The notes: a model not told the origin generated them from the letters alone. A DNA stretch of 64,000 nucleotides from Scytolyngbya sp. HA4215-MV1 (GCA_019359045.1 JAHHIA010000002.1:614401-678400), one strand, 5' to 3'; shown: positions 36,733 through 48,172, counted from the stretch's first letter. Program-made: numbers and translations.

Positions 36733-39700
36733 TCAGTCCGAAAGCGGTAATCGAATGCAGAACTCGCTACCTTGACCTAACTCAGACTGCACTTCCAGAC
36801 TGCCGGCGTGGGTCTCGGTCACAATTTGGTAGGCGATCGTCAATCCCAAGCCGGTGCCCTTACCCACCCCCTTGGTCGTAAACAAATGGTCAAAGATTTT
36901 CGCTTTCACGTCTTCGTCCATCCCTTTGCCGTTATCGAGAATTTGAATTTGCACCTGATTGGAGTCAACTGTGGTGCGAATCGTAATTTGTTGAGGATTA
37001 GCTTCCAGTTCCGAAAAAGATAAGGATTGCGCCATTTCATCAAACATATCGATCGCATTTGCCAGGAGATTCATAAATACCTGGTTTAATTGTCCAGGGA
37101 AACATTCGATGAGCGGCAATTCACCATAGTCTTGAATGACCTGAATCGCCGGTCGATGTTCATTGGCTTTGAGCCGATATTTGAGAATCAACAGCGCACT
37201 ATCAATGCCTTCATGCAAGTTGGCGCTGACTTTATGCTCCGTGTCGGCACGGGAGAAAGTCCGCAGACTCGTGCTGATGGACTTGATCCGATCGATCGCG
37301 CCTTTCATCGAGTCCATCAGTTTGGGTAGGTCTTCGCAGAGGTAGTCTAGCTCAATATCTTCCGCATTCTCCTGCACAGACTCAGCCGCATGGGGATAAT
37401 GCTGTTGATAGAGCGTCAAGTGACCCAAGAGATCTTGAAAATACTCTCTCACATTTTTCATGCTGCCATTCAGGAAGCCGATCGGGTTATTGATTTCGTG
37501 CGCCACCCCTGCCACCAGGTTGCCCAAAGACGCCATTTTTTCGTTTTGTACCAGCTGGAGTTGGGCTTGTTGAAGCTCTCGCAGGGCTTGTTCTAGCTGA
37601 GTTGCCTGACGACGAGTTTCGAGAAGCAATTCGGTTTGTTGCAGCGCTATCCCCATCTGAGCGGCGACTTGTTGGGCAAACTGACTCTCAGCTGGTTGCC
37701 AGTTGCGCGTGCGATCGCATTGGTGAATGCAAAGTAGTCCCCAAAGATTACTGTCTTGCAAAATCGGCACAACTAGCGAAGCTTGAATACCAAATTGCAT
37801 CAAAATTGCCCGATGGCAGTCTGGTATTTCGGCAGCTTGTACATCACGGATGGTGCAGATGCGTCCCTGTTTATAAAGGGTTGCATAGTCTTCACTAAAA
37901 CAATGATCTTGTACCTTGATCGCTAAAGCCGATGGAAATTCGGGGCGAACATCTTCTGCAATAAACTCACCATATTCGTAGTTCTGTTCTGTATGAAACT
38001 GATAGATGCCCACGCGATCGGCACTGAGAATCGAGCGCACATTCTGAGTAACTGACTGAAAGATCGTCTCCAAATCCAAAGACTCGCGCATCTGGGTAAC
38101 CACATTGAACAAGATTTGCTGTTGTTCAAGTGCCAACTCCACCTGTTGCGCATGCGCTTGCGATTCCTGGTACAAGCGGGCATTTTCTAGGGAAATCGCT
38201 GCTTGGGTACAGAGGAAGTTGAGAATGAGGATGCGATCGTGGGTAAAGACGCCACGAGTTGATTGATTATTTAGATATAGAATACCGAGCAATTTTCCCT
38301 GGTTGAGGATAGGCAAGCATAAGATACTTTTGGGTTGTTGCTGCACTAAATACTCATCCAGGATAGGCAAATCGGTTTTGAGGTCATCAATGACCACGAC
38401 CTCTCGGGTATTTTTGACGTACTGAATCAGTTTGACAGGCAAGTTCGGATGCTGCTCCAAAGGCTCGGAACAAAGTTGGGTTGCTTCTGGCGTAGCAATG
38501 GTTTGTACCTGCCATTGCCCTTGACGATCGGGTCGAATCAGGGCGTAGCGATCGCTGCCAGAATTTTGCAAAATAATTTGGGTGAGTTGATGCAGTAGCT
38601 CATCCAACTGAATGGTTCCGGATAGGCTCTGGGAGGCTTTCAGAATAGTGGTAAGATCCAGAGCCGTATTCACACTCGTGCTGGAAGAACGGCTCAGTTC
38701 ACTGGTAGGATTCAAGGCATAGGGATTGGTAATTTTTGCCAGCGTCTCGATCACATTCAACGGTTGTGCTGTTGGCTGGAGAATGGGGTGCAGCAAACGT
38801 GGGTAACGCTTTTCCAGATCATTCGTTTTAGCTTTGGCTCTCCAACGTACATAGCAGTAGTAAGCATCTTGCATATACCCTGCGGCAACTTTCTCTTTAC
38901 CCCAGTCAAGGTAAAACTTGGCAGCCAACTCGTTCGCTAAAGCTTCGTCCTGAAGATACCCATTCGCCTGAGCGCCCGCGATCGCCAGGTCAAAGTGTTC
39001 GATCGCTTCAGCCTGCTGTTGCAAGACACGATACTGCTCGGCAGCCACCAGTTGCCAGTGATGTTGATGATTAAAAGGGGCATGAGTTGCCCATCCCTTC
39101 AACTTGCCCTGATGCATTTCCACTCGGTCAAGAATTTGGCGCTGCGCTTCTTCGGAAGCATTTCTACACCTTGCTAACTGCACCAGTGAGTCGTAGAAAG
39201 AATACAGAGGCACCATAAAAGTACCGATTCCACCGTCGAGATGATGCTCTGCCAGGAGAGAGTCCTGAGCAGCTTGTTGATAGTCACCAAACAAGTAACC
39301 CAGAACCATTTGATTAAAGTGCAAATAAAATAAGGCTGTCCGGTGATTGGCTGCCTGTAACCGGGGGCGTGAGACTGCTTCGTTAAAGACTGTCCCCCTG
39401 AGTTGCACAGGCACTTCATTGCGTCCCAATAAGTTGAATACTGTTTGTTGATAGATCTCTAGATAAAGCTGTGAGGTGGTTTGCTTGAGTTGACCGATCG
39501 TCTGACGGTAAGCTTCGATCGTGTCAGCCAACTCGATCAGTTCCTGCCCAGCCCAATAGGCGTAATAGCAATAGGCTGCGGCACTCAGGGCAGTCGTTTC
39601 AATGTCTCCAGTTTCTAGCCCGCTTTGGTAAGCTTCTTGTAATTGTGGAATCGATTCCTGTAATGGAGTTTTCCAGTGTTGAATATAGGTATAGACAACA

Positions 39701-42700
39701 TACCAGGCTCTACATTTGAAGGGAGTAACCTGCGATTGCGCTAGCAACTGCAACGCCAATTGACCAAAGTCATAACCTGATGGAATATCTCCAATGACAC
39801 CGCACAGAATCAGACCATAATCCACATAGCCATAGATGGAGATTGGGCAATTGCCATGCTGGATAGACAATTCCACTTGCTTGAAAATCAGTAGCACCAT
39901 TAAAGTGGGATTTGCCACATACGCACAGGGCACCAACCAGCTCAGAATTTTCATTGCTGCTAGATGGCTAGGATCAATCATTGGGGGCAAACCGAGTAAA
40001 CTTAGAGGCGCTTGGTCCTGCCAGAGCTGGCAAGATGCCCCAAAAGCTTGCTCAATATCTGCTTGCGTAGGCTGAGCGGGAAACTCTACTCCCAGTGACT
40101 GTAAGACCTGTAAGCCAAGCTGAAGTGCAGGCAGAAGTTGCCCCTGAGCTTTCGTCCCCATTAACCGGGTGTGCTGGACTGGAATCGTGTCTAATAAGGT
40201 TTTGGCATGTTGCAACACTAGAGTCGCCCATTGCTCCATCTGTTCAAAATCAGTGTTGAGATAGGCTGCCTCTGCCACTTCTCGATGAAGTGCTAGCGTC
40301 AGATCGTAGTGACGCTCCCAGGCATCGGTGGGCAAGCAGGCGATGCCAGTAGTGAAATAATCTACCGCTGCCCCATAAGCCGTAGCAGCTCTGGCTTTCT
40401 GTCCTGCCCTCAGGTTCAATTGCGCCAATTCTACTTGTTCTTGGGAACGCGCGATGAGGGAACGTCCCACATTCAAATGATTGACAATTTCAAAGAGTCG
40501 TTCTTCCTGTTCACTGGCTGGAGTATTGCGTAATAGGAGTTGCCCGATTTGCCAGTGTGCCGTTTGGCGCTGATCTTCGGCAATGAGTGAGTAGGCAGCT
40601 TGCTGCACCCGATCGTGCAAAAAACGATAAGTACAGGCATCCACCTGACGCGGGGATAATTTTACTGACTGCTGGCTGCTGGCGATCGCCTCTGCTTGGA
40701 AGAACTTATAAATTTCATTCAGCGGTAAAATCAATCCCGCTTGCAACGCCGCCCATAGGTTTAAAGCAACTACAGTGGGTGGCTGTTCACAGACAGTTGC
40801 GAGTGTGGTTAAGTCAAATTGGCTGCCGATACAGGCCGCTAACTTGAGCATCTCCTGACAGGAGGCAGGGAGTTTCTGCAATTGCAGCCTCATGAATGCC
40901 ACCACATCATCGCTGAGCACGAGCGATTGAACCCAGGTCATATCGCACTGCCACTGATGGGTTTCCTGATTCAAGGCAATTAAGCCTTCAGCATGAAGAG
41001 ATTTAAGCAGTTGAGTTGTAAAAAAGGGGTTCCCCTGCGCCTTTTGATCGATCAGTTGGGTCAGGGACAAGGCAGCATCAACAGAGCAATTGAGGGTATC
41101 CGCAATGAGGTGATTAATATTTTCTTGGCTAAGCGGAGGCAGGGTCAGCGTATGAATTGGCATCTTGGCTTTGCCCAGTTTATCCACCAGCCGTATCAGA
41201 GGATGGGTTGCACTCACTTCATTACTGCGATAGGCTCCAATCAGCAGCAGAAAGCGACATTCATGCTGCTCTACTAGACGTTCTATTAAGCTTAAGGAAG
41301 CTAGATCTGCCCATTGTAGGTCATCCAGGAAAATCACTAGTGGATGTGCTGCTGTCGCGAAGACGTGAATAAACTGTTGTAATAAACGATGGAATCGATT
41401 TTGTGCTTCACTGCCCGATAGTTCGGGCACAGGGGGTTGGGGTCCCAGAATCGCTGCCAGTTCCGGAACCACATCGATGATGACCTGCCCACTTTCACCA
41501 AGTACTGTGAGAATTTTGGCTTGCCATTGTACTAATTGAGCATCGCTTTCGGTCAGCAGTTGCTGCATCAAATTTCGCAACGCTTGGACAAAGGCGGAAA
41601 AAGGAATGTTGCGATTGAATTGGTCAAATTTGCCTTTGATAAAGTAGCCGCGTTGGCGAACAATGGGTTTATGAACTTCGTTGACCACGGCTGTTTTGCC
41701 AATTCCAGAGGATCCAGCAACCAGCATCAATTCGGATGTGCCGTTGGCAACACGGTCAAAAGCAGCCAAAAGCCGATGGACTTCTACTGCTCGACCATAG
41801 AGCTTTTCGGGAAGCAGGAACCGATCGTTAACATCTCGCAAGGCGATTGTAAAGGGTTCAATTTGACCCGTTTCCTGCAATTGACTCAGGCAATTTTGCA
41901 AATCATGCCGCAAACCTAATGCACTTTGATAGCGGTCTTCGGCATTTTTCGCCATGAGTTTGCCGACGATCTCCGACAGCACCCCAGGAATTTCGGGACA
42001 AAGACTCTGAACAGTGGGAGGCTGTTTTGCTAAATGACAATGCACCAATTCCATTGGGTCAGATGATGAGAAGGGGAGTTGTCCAGTCAATAACTCAAAC
42101 AACGTTGCCCCAAATGCATAGAAATCGACGCGGTAATCAATCCCTCGATTCATCCGCCCGGTCTGTTCCGGAGCCAGATAAGCAAGCGTTCCTTCTAGTC
42201 CATGGGGGGGGCTCAGTTCTGGCGTTTCTTTCGGCAACAGCGAAGCAATACTGAAGTCGATCAGCTTGACCTGTTTAGACGTTGGACAGATTAGAATGTT
42301 GGCTGGTTTGATATCTTTGTGGATAACGTGGGCTTGGTGTAAGTCATGCAGGATTTCGGTAAGTTGCAGGGCGATCGCCAAAGTCTCTGGCAGCGCCAGG
42401 GTATGCGTTTGGACATACTGCTGTAAAGAGACACCGCCAAAATCTTCCATGACTAAAGCATAGCCATTACCGTAGAATTCCAAGTTGTAGGAACGAATAA
42501 TGCCTGGAATATTCAGATTTTGAGCGATCGTATACTGATTACGAAATTGCAATAGCTCGTTAAAGGTCGGATAGCTCTGTTGCAACAGCTTGATGACCAC
42601 CGGACGCTGACTAGAGTTCTCAACTGCTCGATAGACGATCGTTCGCGAACCCACATAAAGCTGCTCAACTATGGAGTACCCAGGAATGTGAGGCAAGCGA

Positions 42701-42729
42701 TTAGGGTCGGTGTTAGCTGTTGGTACCAT
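36733..42729 (-). CDS. Giant HstK-type Ser/Thr kinase - AAA - GAF - histidine kinase
   Basis: A 1998-residue dual-kinase protein. Residues 15-280 are a Ser/Thr kinase with VVIKLL (Lys), [13 protein letters not shown] (catalytic loop) and LIDFSIA in place of DFG. Residues about 300-700 hold an AAA/STAND ATPase with Walker [10 protein letters not shown] and a Walker [14 protein letters not shown] long helical, TPR-like region covers 750-1350. Two GAF domains follow (about 1420-1570 and 1590-1740), then a coiled coil and a histidine kinase with H-box [25 protein letters not shown] and GTGLGL. This is the architecture of Anabaena HstK proteins. No membrane segment is seen. The two kinase outputs could link phospho-Ser/Thr and two-component signalling; its regulator is not adjacent. 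Confidence 0.93.
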   Translation of the reverse strand: MVPTANTDPNRLPHIPGYSIVEQLYVGSRTIVYRAVENSSQRPVVIKLLQQSYPTFNELLQFRNQYTIAQNLNIPGIIRSYNLEFYGNGYALVMEDFGGVSLQQYVQTHTLALPETLAIALQLTEILHDLHQAHVIHKDIKPANILICPTSKQVKLIDFSIASLLPKETPELSPPHGLEGTLAYLAPEQTGRMNRGIDYRVDFYAFGATLFELLTGQLPFSSSDPMELVHCHLAKQPPTVQSLCPEIPGVLSEIVGKLMAKNAEDRYQSALGLRHDLQNCLSQLQETGQIEPFTIALRDVNDRFLLPEKLYGRAVEVHRLLAAFDRVANGTSELMLVAGSSGIGKTAVVNEVHKPIVRQRGYFIKGKFDQFNRNIPFSAFVQALRNLMQQLLTESDAQLVQWQAKILTVLGESGQVIIDVVPELAAILGPQPPVPELSGSEAQNRFHRLLQQFIHVFATAAHPLVIFLDDLQWADLASLSLIERLVEQHECRFLLLIGAYRSNEVSATHPLIRLVDKLGKAKMPIHTLTLPPLSQENINHLIADTLNCSVDAALSLTQLIDQKAQGNPFFTTQLLKSLHAEGLIALNQETHQWQCDMTWVQSLVLSDDVVAFMRLQLQKLPASCQEMLKLAACIGSQFDLTTLATVCEQPPTVVALNLWAALQAGLILPLNEIYKFFQAEAIASSQQSVKLSPRQVDACTYRFLHDRVQQAAYSLIAEDQRQTAHWQIGQLLLRNTPASEQEERLFEIVNHLNVGRSLIARSQEQVELAQLNLRAGQKARAATAYGAAVDYFTTGIACLPTDAWERHYDLTLALHREVAEAAYLNTDFEQMEQWATLVLQHAKTLLDTIPVQHTRLMGTKAQGQLLPALQLGLQVLQSLGVEFPAQPTQADIEQAFGASCQLWQDQAPLSLLGLPPMIDPSHLAAMKILSWLVPCAYVANPTLMVLLIFKQVELSIQHGNCPISIYGYVDYGLILCGVIGDIPSGYDFGQLALQLLAQSQVTPFKCRAWYVVYTYIQHWKTPLQESIPQLQEAYQSGLETGDIETTALSAAAYCYYAYWAGQELIELADTIEAYRQTIGQLKQTTSQLYLEIYQQTVFNLLGRNEVPVQLRGTVFNEAVSRPRLQAANHRTALFYLHFNQMVLGYLFGDYQQAAQDSLLAEHHLDGGIGTFMVPLYSFYDSLVQLARCRNASEEAQRQILDRVEMHQGKLKGWATHAPFNHQHHWQLVAAEQYRVLQQQAEAIEHFDLAIAGAQANGYLQDEALANELAAKFYLDWGKEKVAAGYMQDAYYCYVRWRAKAKTNDLEKRYPRLLHPILQPTAQPLNVIETLAKITNPYALNPTSELSRSSSTSVNTALDLTTILKASQSLSGTIQLDELLHQLTQIILQNSGSDRYALIRPDRQGQWQVQTIATPEATQLCSEPLEQHPNLPVKLIQYVKNTREVVVIDDLKTDLPILDEYLVQQQPKSILCLPILNQGKLLGILYLNNQSTRGVFTHDRILILNFLCTQAAISLENARLYQESQAHAQQVELALEQQQILFNVVTQMRESLDLETIFQSVTQNVRSILSADRVGIYQFHTEQNYEYGEFIAEDVRPEFPSALAIKVQDHCFSEDYATLYKQGRICTIRDVQAAEIPDCHRAILMQFGIQASLVVPILQDSNLWGLLCIHQCDRTRNWQPAESQFAQQVAAQMGIALQQTELLLETRRQATQLEQALRELQQAQLQLVQNEKMASLGNLVAGVAHEINNPIGFLNGSMKNVREYFQDLLGHLTLYQQHYPHAAESVQENAEDIELDYLCEDLPKLMDSMKGAIDRIKSISTSLRTFSRADTEHKVSANLHEGIDSALLILKYRLKANEHRPAIQVIQDYGELPLIECFPGQLNQVFMNLLANAIDMFDEMAQSLSFSELEANPQQITIRTTVDSNQVQIQILDNGKGMDEDVKAKIFDHLFTTKGVGKGTGLGLTIAYQIVTETHAGSLEVQSELGQGSEFCIRLPLSD

Positions 42730-43111
42730 AGAATTGAACGAATGGTTCCAGTCGGCTCGTGGGTTGTCAACTTACGGTTTGAGAGGTTGCTGAATTGCAG
42801 TATGAAGTGGAACGAAGTTTCAATTCATACAACTCCAAATTTATACCTTGATTCAGCAACGCCGTTTTGATGGGTTGGTTGTGTGAGCGTCTTGTTCACG
42901 ACGAGAGCAAGATTCTATCTCTCATTTCAACCTTGATGGATCACTAGGATGAGGCTCTAATAGGTTCAAAACAACGGAGATCGCACCCAATGCCTGAATG
43001 ACTCATTGAGAACTATCCTGTAGCGGATTATTCTAGCCAGAATTCTAAACTACCAACACATTAGCATTCTGAACTTAGGCAGACAACGATCGGAGGTTCG
43101 TCCGCAGTCAA
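42730..43111. other. Intergenic region with a miniature inverted-repeat element
   Basis: About 380 bp between the giant kinase gene and radA, both on the minus strand. It contains the 78-bp element described separately; the remainder shows no open frame of interest and should hold the kinase promoter. Confidence 0.5.
42786..42863. repeat. 78-bp inverted-repeat element, copy A
   Basis: Perfect 10-bp terminal inverted repeats GTTGCTGAAT (42786-42795) and ATTCAGCAAC (42851-42860), followed by GCC. An inner inverted repeat, GTATGAA with TTCATAC, gives a two-level hairpin. It is about 72 per cent identical over the same 78-bp length to a copy at 56117-56194. It has no coding capacity, as expected for a MITE- or REP-type element mobilised by a transposase elsewhere. 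Confidence 0.85.
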
Positions 43112-44632
43112 TTATTCTGTCTCTGACTGGATGGGGGTTCCTGCTAAAGCAATCCCGATCGCATCGACCACTCGTGCCACTGGAATCACTTCCAACCCGA
43201 CTTTGGGAACCGTTTGCCCTTTGGGGATAATTGCCCGTTGAAACCCTAGCTTTGCTGCTTCCTTCAGGCGTAATTCCATTTGCGAAACTACGCGCACCTG
43301 TCCGCCTAACCCCACTTCTCCAATTAAAACGGTCTTAGGATCCACGATCCGATCGCGAAAACTGGCAACCACTGCGATCGCCACCCCCAGATCGGCTGCC
43401 GGTTCCCCCACATTTAGCCCACCCGAAGAGGCGACATAGGCATCTAGCCGAGACAGGGGAATGCCAACTCGTTTTTCTAGCACTGCCAGAATTTGTAGCA
43501 GCCGGTTGAACTCAATTCCTGTGGTCGATCGTCGAGGCGAACTGTAACTGGTCGGACTCACCAATGCCTGGAGTTCTACCAAAATGGGGCGTGTTCCTTC
43601 ACAAGCCACGATCGTGGCAGTCCCCGGCGAAAATTCTTCTCGATTACCCAAAAACAGAGCGGAAGGATTGGTCACTTCTTCCAGTCCCACATCGACCATT
43701 TCAAACACGCCCAGTTCATGGGTTGCCCCAAAACGATTCTTAACCGATCGTAACAGACGGTGACTGGCAAAGCGATCGCCCTCAAAATACAGCACGGTAT
43801 CGACCAAATGCTCCAGCACCTTGGGACCAGCGATCGCGCCATCCTTGGTGACATGCCCCACGATGAATAGGGTGATGTTCTGCTGCTTTGCCACTCGCAT
43901 CAATACCGATGTGCACTCCCGCACCTGTGCGACTGACCCCGGAGCCGAAGTCAGCGCACTAAAAAAAAGTGCCTGGATACTGTCAATCACTGCCACTTGA
44001 GGTCTTAGTGACTCCAACTCCACCAAAATGGCATCCAAATCAGTTTCGGGTAACAGATAAAGATCCCCCTCTCCGTTTCTCTCCGCTTCCCTCTCTTCTC
44101 CCTCTCCCCCTTCTCCCTGCCTCTCTCCCCGCGTCTCCGTGTCCCTCTCCCGGCGCTCTACCGCGACCCCCAATCGGTGCGCGCGCAACTTCACTTGTTG
44201 CCCCGATTCTTCTGCACACACATATAACGTGCGGTAATGCTGCGCCAACCGATTGGCAACTTGCAGGAGCAACGTCGATTTACCAATTCCTGGATCGCCG
44301 CCAATTAAAACTAGAGAACCGGGGACAATCCCCCCCCCCAGAACGCGATCGAGTTCTGAATAACCAGAAGAGAGCCGCGTCTGGGGATGGTCAGAAATTT
44401 GTGCTAGGGTCAAAGCAGCAAAAGGTTTGGCTGGAGTATTTTTGCTGACATGGCGTCCTTTGCTAATGCGAGTTGCAGCTTTCAAGGTAGAGGAATTGGC
44501 AGAACTCGTACTCGGTAAAACCACTTGCTCTTCTAAGGAATTCCAACTATTGCAGGCAGGGCATTTGCCAAAATATTGTGAAAACTCAGCCCCGCATTCG
44601 TTACAAACATACTGCGATCGTGCTTTTGGCAT
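43112..44632 (-). CDS. radA: DNA repair protein RadA
   Basis: A RecA-like, ring-forming ATPase that extends D-loops in recombination. The N-terminal zinc finger is CNECG...CPACNSW. Walker A is GGDPGIGKSTLL, the RadA-specific KNRFG motif lies in SVKNRFGATHELG, and a Lon-like C-terminal domain follows (SGGLNVGEPAADLGVAIAVV). The length of 506 exceeds the usual 455-460 chiefly through an insertion at about residues 155-190 rich in Arg, Glu and Gly (ERRERDTETRGERQGEGGEG). On the plus strand this is a ctccct-type low-complexity tract (about 44066-44160) like those in spacers, so repeat DNA has been inserted in frame next to the ATPase core. The rest is intact. Confidence 0.95.
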   Translation of the reverse strand: MPKARSQYVCNECGAEFSQYFGKCPACNSWNSLEEQVVLPSTSSANSSTLKAATRISKGRHVSKNTPAKPFAALTLAQISDHPQTRLSSGYSELDRVLGGGIVPGSLVLIGGDPGIGKSTLLLQVANRLAQHYRTLYVCAEESGQQVKLRAHRLGVAVERRERDTETRGERQGEGGEGEEREAERNGEGDLYLLPETDLDAILVELESLRPQVAVIDSIQALFFSALTSAPGSVAQVRECTSVLMRVAKQQNITLFIVGHVTKDGAIAGPKVLEHLVDTVLYFEGDRFASHRLLRSVKNRFGATHELGVFEMVDVGLEEVTNPSALFLGNREEFSPGTATIVACEGTRPILVELQALVSPTSYSSPRRSTTGIEFNRLLQILAVLEKRVGIPLSRLDAYVASSGGLNVGEPAADLGVAIAVVASFRDRIVDPKTVLIGEVGLGGQVRVVSQMELRLKEAAKLGFQRAIIPKGQTVPKVGLEVIPVARVVDAIGIALAGTPIQSETE

Positions 44633-44808
44633 TTCTCAATACTTAAATGATCAAAAAGAAACAAAGTGATACGAATATTAAGAAAGTCTGAAAAACCGAC
44701 CCGATAAGAGCTTTGGCGATCCCAAAATCCCCGATCGGGTTACGATTTTAGTGATACAGTACTGAAAATTAATGATTAAGAGATAGAGCTTTAAGGAGTA
44801 TCAAGAAG

Positions 44809-45540
44809 TTGGAAAACCACAAGGAAAAAATATTGGTAGTGGATGATGAGGCGAGTATTCGTCGCATCCTAGAAACCCGTCTCTCAATGATTGGCTATGA
44901 TGTTGTCACGGCAGCTGACGGTGAAGAGGCTCTAGAAACCTTCCGCAATGCCGATCCCGATCTGGTGGTTTTGGATGTCATGATGCCCAAATTAGACGGG
45001 TATGGGGTCTGTCAGGAGCTACGGAAAGAATCTGACGTGCCTATCATTATGCTAACAGCCTTGGGAGATGTGGCTGACCGAATTACCGGCTTGGAATTGG
45101 GAGCCGATGACTATGTGGTCAAACCATTCTCTCCCAAAGAACTGGAAGCACGTATTCGGTCAGTCCTACGTCGTGTAGAAAAGACGGGAACTTCTGGGAT
45201 TCCCAGTTCTGGCGTAATTCATGTCAATACAATTCGGATTGATACAAACAAACGCCAGGTTTATAAAGGGGATGAGCGCATCCGGTTAACCGGTATGGAG
45301 TTTAGTCTGCTCGAACTCTTGGTCAGCCGTTCTGGGGAACCCTACTCGCGCTCCGAAATTTTGCAAGAAGTGTGGGGCTACACACCCGAGCGCCATGTGG
45401 ATACTCGTGTGGTCGATGTCCACATTTCGCGACTGCGGGCGAAACTGGAAGATGACCCCAGCAATCCCGAATTGATCTTGACGGCGCGTGGCACAGGTTA
45501 TCTGTTCCAACGCATTGTTGAACCCGGTGAACTTGAATAA
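44809..45540 (+). CDS. rpaB: Response regulator RpaB (OmpR family, Ycf27)
   Basis: An essential cyanobacterial master regulator that binds HLR1 sites and controls high-light and photosystem genes, and also circadian output. The receiver (residues 8-120) has KILVVDDEAS, phosphoacceptor in VVLDVMMPKLDG, Thr in MLTALGD and Lys in VVKPFSP. The winged-helix domain (about 140-235) ends ARGTGYLFQRIVE. The sequence matches the RpaB/Ycf27 family closely. The start is a TTG at 44809, supported by AAGGAG ten bases upstream and by the usual N-terminus MENHKEK. The usual partner kinase (Hik33/NblS) is not in the window. The gene is divergent from radA. Confidence 0.95.
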   Translation: MENHKEKILVVDDEASIRRILETRLSMIGYDVVTAADGEEALETFRNADPDLVVLDVMMPKLDGYGVCQELRKESDVPIIMLTALGDVADRITGLELGADDYVVKPFSPKELEARIRSVLRRVEKTGTSGIPSSGVIHVNTIRIDTNKRQVYKGDERIRLTGMEFSLLELLVSRSGEPYSRSEILQEVWGYTPERHVDTRVVDVHISRLRAKLEDDPSNPELILTARGTGYLFQRIVEPGELE

Positions 45541-45988
45541 TTCTTTAAAGATTTCAATGAATGCTTTTGGAGTAAGAAGTTTCAGATTTTTACTTCTCTG
45601 TTCTGCTTTTCAGTCGGTTTCTGGATGTTAGCCATCCGCCTGGATGGGGTGCGAATGTTTGAGGAGCGATCGCGATCAAGGCAGAATTTACCGCGCTACA
45701 GTTGAACAGATGCGATCCTTATGGGGTAAAGCGGTGATGCTCAATGAAGGGCTGCAAAGCTGATTCAGGCTCACACAGACGAGCCAAAGTTGTCAATCCA
45801 AAATGCTGCGAGTGGGTGCTTCAATCATCATGAGGGAATGTGGAACATGCGATTTAACTGAACGTTCCCGAAAACTGGTAGGTCGGTTGTGAAGCTTGAC
45901 GACGAGATTTGTCGAGTTACAAAAGGCTTTCGTTAGGCACAATGTCCTTCTGGTAAAATTTCTAAGGTTTCTACAAATTTGTTAATCA
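45541..45988. other. Intergenic region between rpaB and plsX
   Basis: About 450 bp. A short coding-like stretch near 45625-45700 (MLAIRLDGVRMFEERS) is too short to support as a gene and may be decayed sequence. I see no hairpin terminator, repeat or RNA gene. Confidence 0.4.
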
Positions 45989-47038
45989 ATGGGATCGACT
46001 CAGGCACGGATTGCAGTTGACGCGATGGGCGGGGACAATGCCCCTGCCGAAATTGTTGCTGGAGCTTTAAGAGCACGGGAAGAATTGGGTGTCGAGGTGC
46101 TGCTAGTCGGTAACCCGGAGCAAATCCAGGCATCGGTAAAACACCACGCAAACTTCTCCCAAATTGAAATTGTGCCGGCGGAAGGCACGATCGAGATGCA
46201 CGAAGAACCGTTGGGGGCGCTCCGGCGTAAACCCAAGGCTTCGATTAATGTGGCGATGGATCTCGTCAAGCAGAAACGAGCAGATGCGGTGGTTTCTGCG
46301 GGACACTCCGGTGCTGCGATGGCAGCAGCCCTATTGCGCTTGGGGCGGTTGTCCGGGATCGATCGCCCTGCGATCGGGGCTGTTTTGCCCACCATGATTG
46401 CTGGCAAACCTGTCCTCATTCTGGATGTCGGGGCAAATGTAGACTGTCGCCCTAAGTTTTTAGAGCAGTTTGCAGTAATGGGATCGATCTACTCTCAGCA
46501 TGTGCTGGGAACGGTTGATCCAAAAATTGGGCTACTCAATATTGGGGAAGAAACCACAAAGGGCAATGAACTAGCGGTTCGCACCCATGAAATGCTCCAG
46601 GAAAATACCCAGATCTCCTTTATTGGCAATGCTGAAGGGCGGGATGTGCTCTCAGGGCATTTTGATGTCATTGTCTGCGATGGGTTCGTTGGCAATGTAT
46701 TGCTCAAGTTTGCGGAAGCTGTTGGCGAAGTCGCCCTCCAAATTCTTCGAGAGGAGTTACCTCAAGGGTTGAATGGCAAACTAGGCGTGACCTTGCTAAA
46801 GCCGAATTTGAAACGGATTAAGCAACGCATGGATCATGCTGAGCATGGCGGTGGATTGCTGCTCGGTGTGGCTGGGGTTTGCATTATTAGTCATGGAAGT
46901 TCTCAAGCACCCTCCATTTTTAATGCCATTCGTTTGGCGAAAGAGGCAACGGATCATCAGGTACTTGAGTTAATTCAATCTCGTTACCAGAAGGGTGTGA
47001 AGGAGCCAGCCATGGGTGAAGTGAGGGCAGAAGAGTGA
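45989..47038 (+). CDS. plsX: Phosphate acyltransferase PlsX
   Basis: Converts acyl-ACP to acyl-phosphate for phosphatidic-acid synthesis. A 349-residue protein with AVDAMGGDNAP at the start, the family segment VSAGHSGAAMAAALLRLG, NIGEETTKGNE, CDGFVGNVLLKFAE and the end EHGGGLLLGVAGVCIISHG. The ATG at 45989 gives an N-terminus MGSTQARIAVDAMGG. It overlaps fabH by four bases (GTGA), so the two are translationally coupled. fabD and acpP, which follow in many bacteria, are not here. Confidence 0.97.
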   Translation: MGSTQARIAVDAMGGDNAPAEIVAGALRAREELGVEVLLVGNPEQIQASVKHHANFSQIEIVPAEGTIEMHEEPLGALRRKPKASINVAMDLVKQKRADAVVSAGHSGAAMAAALLRLGRLSGIDRPAIGAVLPTMIAGKPVLILDVGANVDCRPKFLEQFAVMGSIYSQHVLGTVDPKIGLLNIGEETTKGNELAVRTHEMLQENTQISFIGNAEGRDVLSGHFDVIVCDGFVGNVLLKFAEAVGEVALQILREELPQGLNGKLGVTLLKPNLKRIKQRMDHAEHGGGLLLGVAGVCIISHGSSQAPSIFNAIRLAKEATDHQVLELIQSRYQKGVKEPAMGEVRAEE

Positions 47039-48069
47039 GCAGCGAAGATGCCATGGAGCCGATGTCAGCGCAATTTTTTACAGGCTTAGGCGTTGCCATT
47101 ACGGGAAGTGGCTCAGCCACGCCAGAAACCAATTTGGACAACGCTGCTTTGAGCCAAATTGTGGAAACGTCGGATGAGTGGATCTCAACTCGCACGGGGA
47201 TTCGACAACGGCGGCTGTCCAGTGCCTACGGGTCGCTGAACGAGATTGCCGCTCAGGCTGCCCAAAATGCACTGGAGATGGCAGGCGTTAGCCCGCAAGA
47301 GGTGGATCTGATCATTCTGGCAACTTCTACGCCGGATGATTTGTTTGGCACTGCCTGTCTGGTACAGGCACGGCTGGGAGCCACGAAGGCGGTGGCGTTT
47401 GATCTTACGGCAGCTTGTTCGGGCTTCGTGTTTGGGCTGGTAACAGCAGCCCAGTTTATCCGCACAGGGGTTTACCAAACGATCGTGCTGATTGGGGCAG
47501 ATGTGCTGTCCCGTTGGGTGGATTGGGGCGATCGTCGCACCTGTGTGTTGTTTGGCGATGGGGCGGGAGCTGTGGTGATCCAGGCAAATGCTCGCGATCG
47601 GCTACTGGGGTTTGAGTTGCGGAGTGACGGCAGCCAAAACGCTTCGCTAACCCTGGCATATCAAGGGCAGGCGCATCCGTTGCTAGAAAATTTGGCGATC
47701 GCCCAGGGAACTTTTTCGCCCATCGGTATGAATGGTCAAGAGGTGTATCGCTTTGCTGCCAGACAGGTGCCAGAAGTGATTGAAAAGGCGCTGTTTCGTG
47801 CCAATCTCAGTGTTGAACAAATAGATTGGCTATTACTGCACCAGGCAAACCAACGAATTTTAGATGCGGTGGCTCAGCGATTAAAAATACCCAATGAGAA
47901 GGTGATTAGCAATTTGGCGAATTATGGGAATACTTCGGCTGCTTCAATTCCGCTAGCACTGGATGAAGCGGTGCGCCAGGGCAAAGTGCAAGCGAATCAT
48001 ATTATTGCCTCTTCTGGCTTTGGCGCAGGGCTGAGTTGGGGATCAGCAATTTTTCAGTGGGGCAGGTAG
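47035..48069 (+). CDS. fabH: 3-oxoacyl-ACP synthase III
   Basis: Starts fatty-acid synthesis by condensing acetyl-CoA with malonyl-ACP. The catalytic triad is visible: Cys in LTAACSGFVFGL, His in LLLHQANQRI, and Asn in ANYGNTSAAS. The 344-residue reading from the GTG at 47035 includes about nine extra N-terminal residues; ATG codons at 47053 and 47062 are alternatives. The GTGA overlap with plsX favours the first for coupling. The plsX-fabH order is classical and ties phospholipid to fatty-acid initiation. Confidence 0.96.
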   Translation: MSSEDAMEPMSAQFFTGLGVAITGSGSATPETNLDNAALSQIVETSDEWISTRTGIRQRRLSSAYGSLNEIAAQAAQNALEMAGVSPQEVDLIILATSTPDDLFGTACLVQARLGATKAVAFDLTAACSGFVFGLVTAAQFIRTGVYQTIVLIGADVLSRWVDWGDRRTCVLFGDGAGAVVIQANARDRLLGFELRSDGSQNASLTLAYQGQAHPLLENLAIAQGTFSPIGMNGQEVYRFAARQVPEVIEKALFRANLSVEQIDWLLLHQANQRILDAVAQRLKIPNEKVISNLANYGNTSAASIPLALDEAVRQGKVQANHIIASSGFGAGLSWGSAIFQWGR

Positions 48070-48172
48070 GATTGAGCCAATTTTCGGTTTAGGGTATGAC
48101 ATGGATAGGGGTGTAAGGCGTTATGCCCTTAGAGGATGTTTTAAAAGTCCTTTCGCAAGTAGCAACAGACAC

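Noticed and set aside
45620-45770. Small coding-like stretch between rpaB and plsX
   Set aside because: Under 30 codons before a stop; nothing recognisable.
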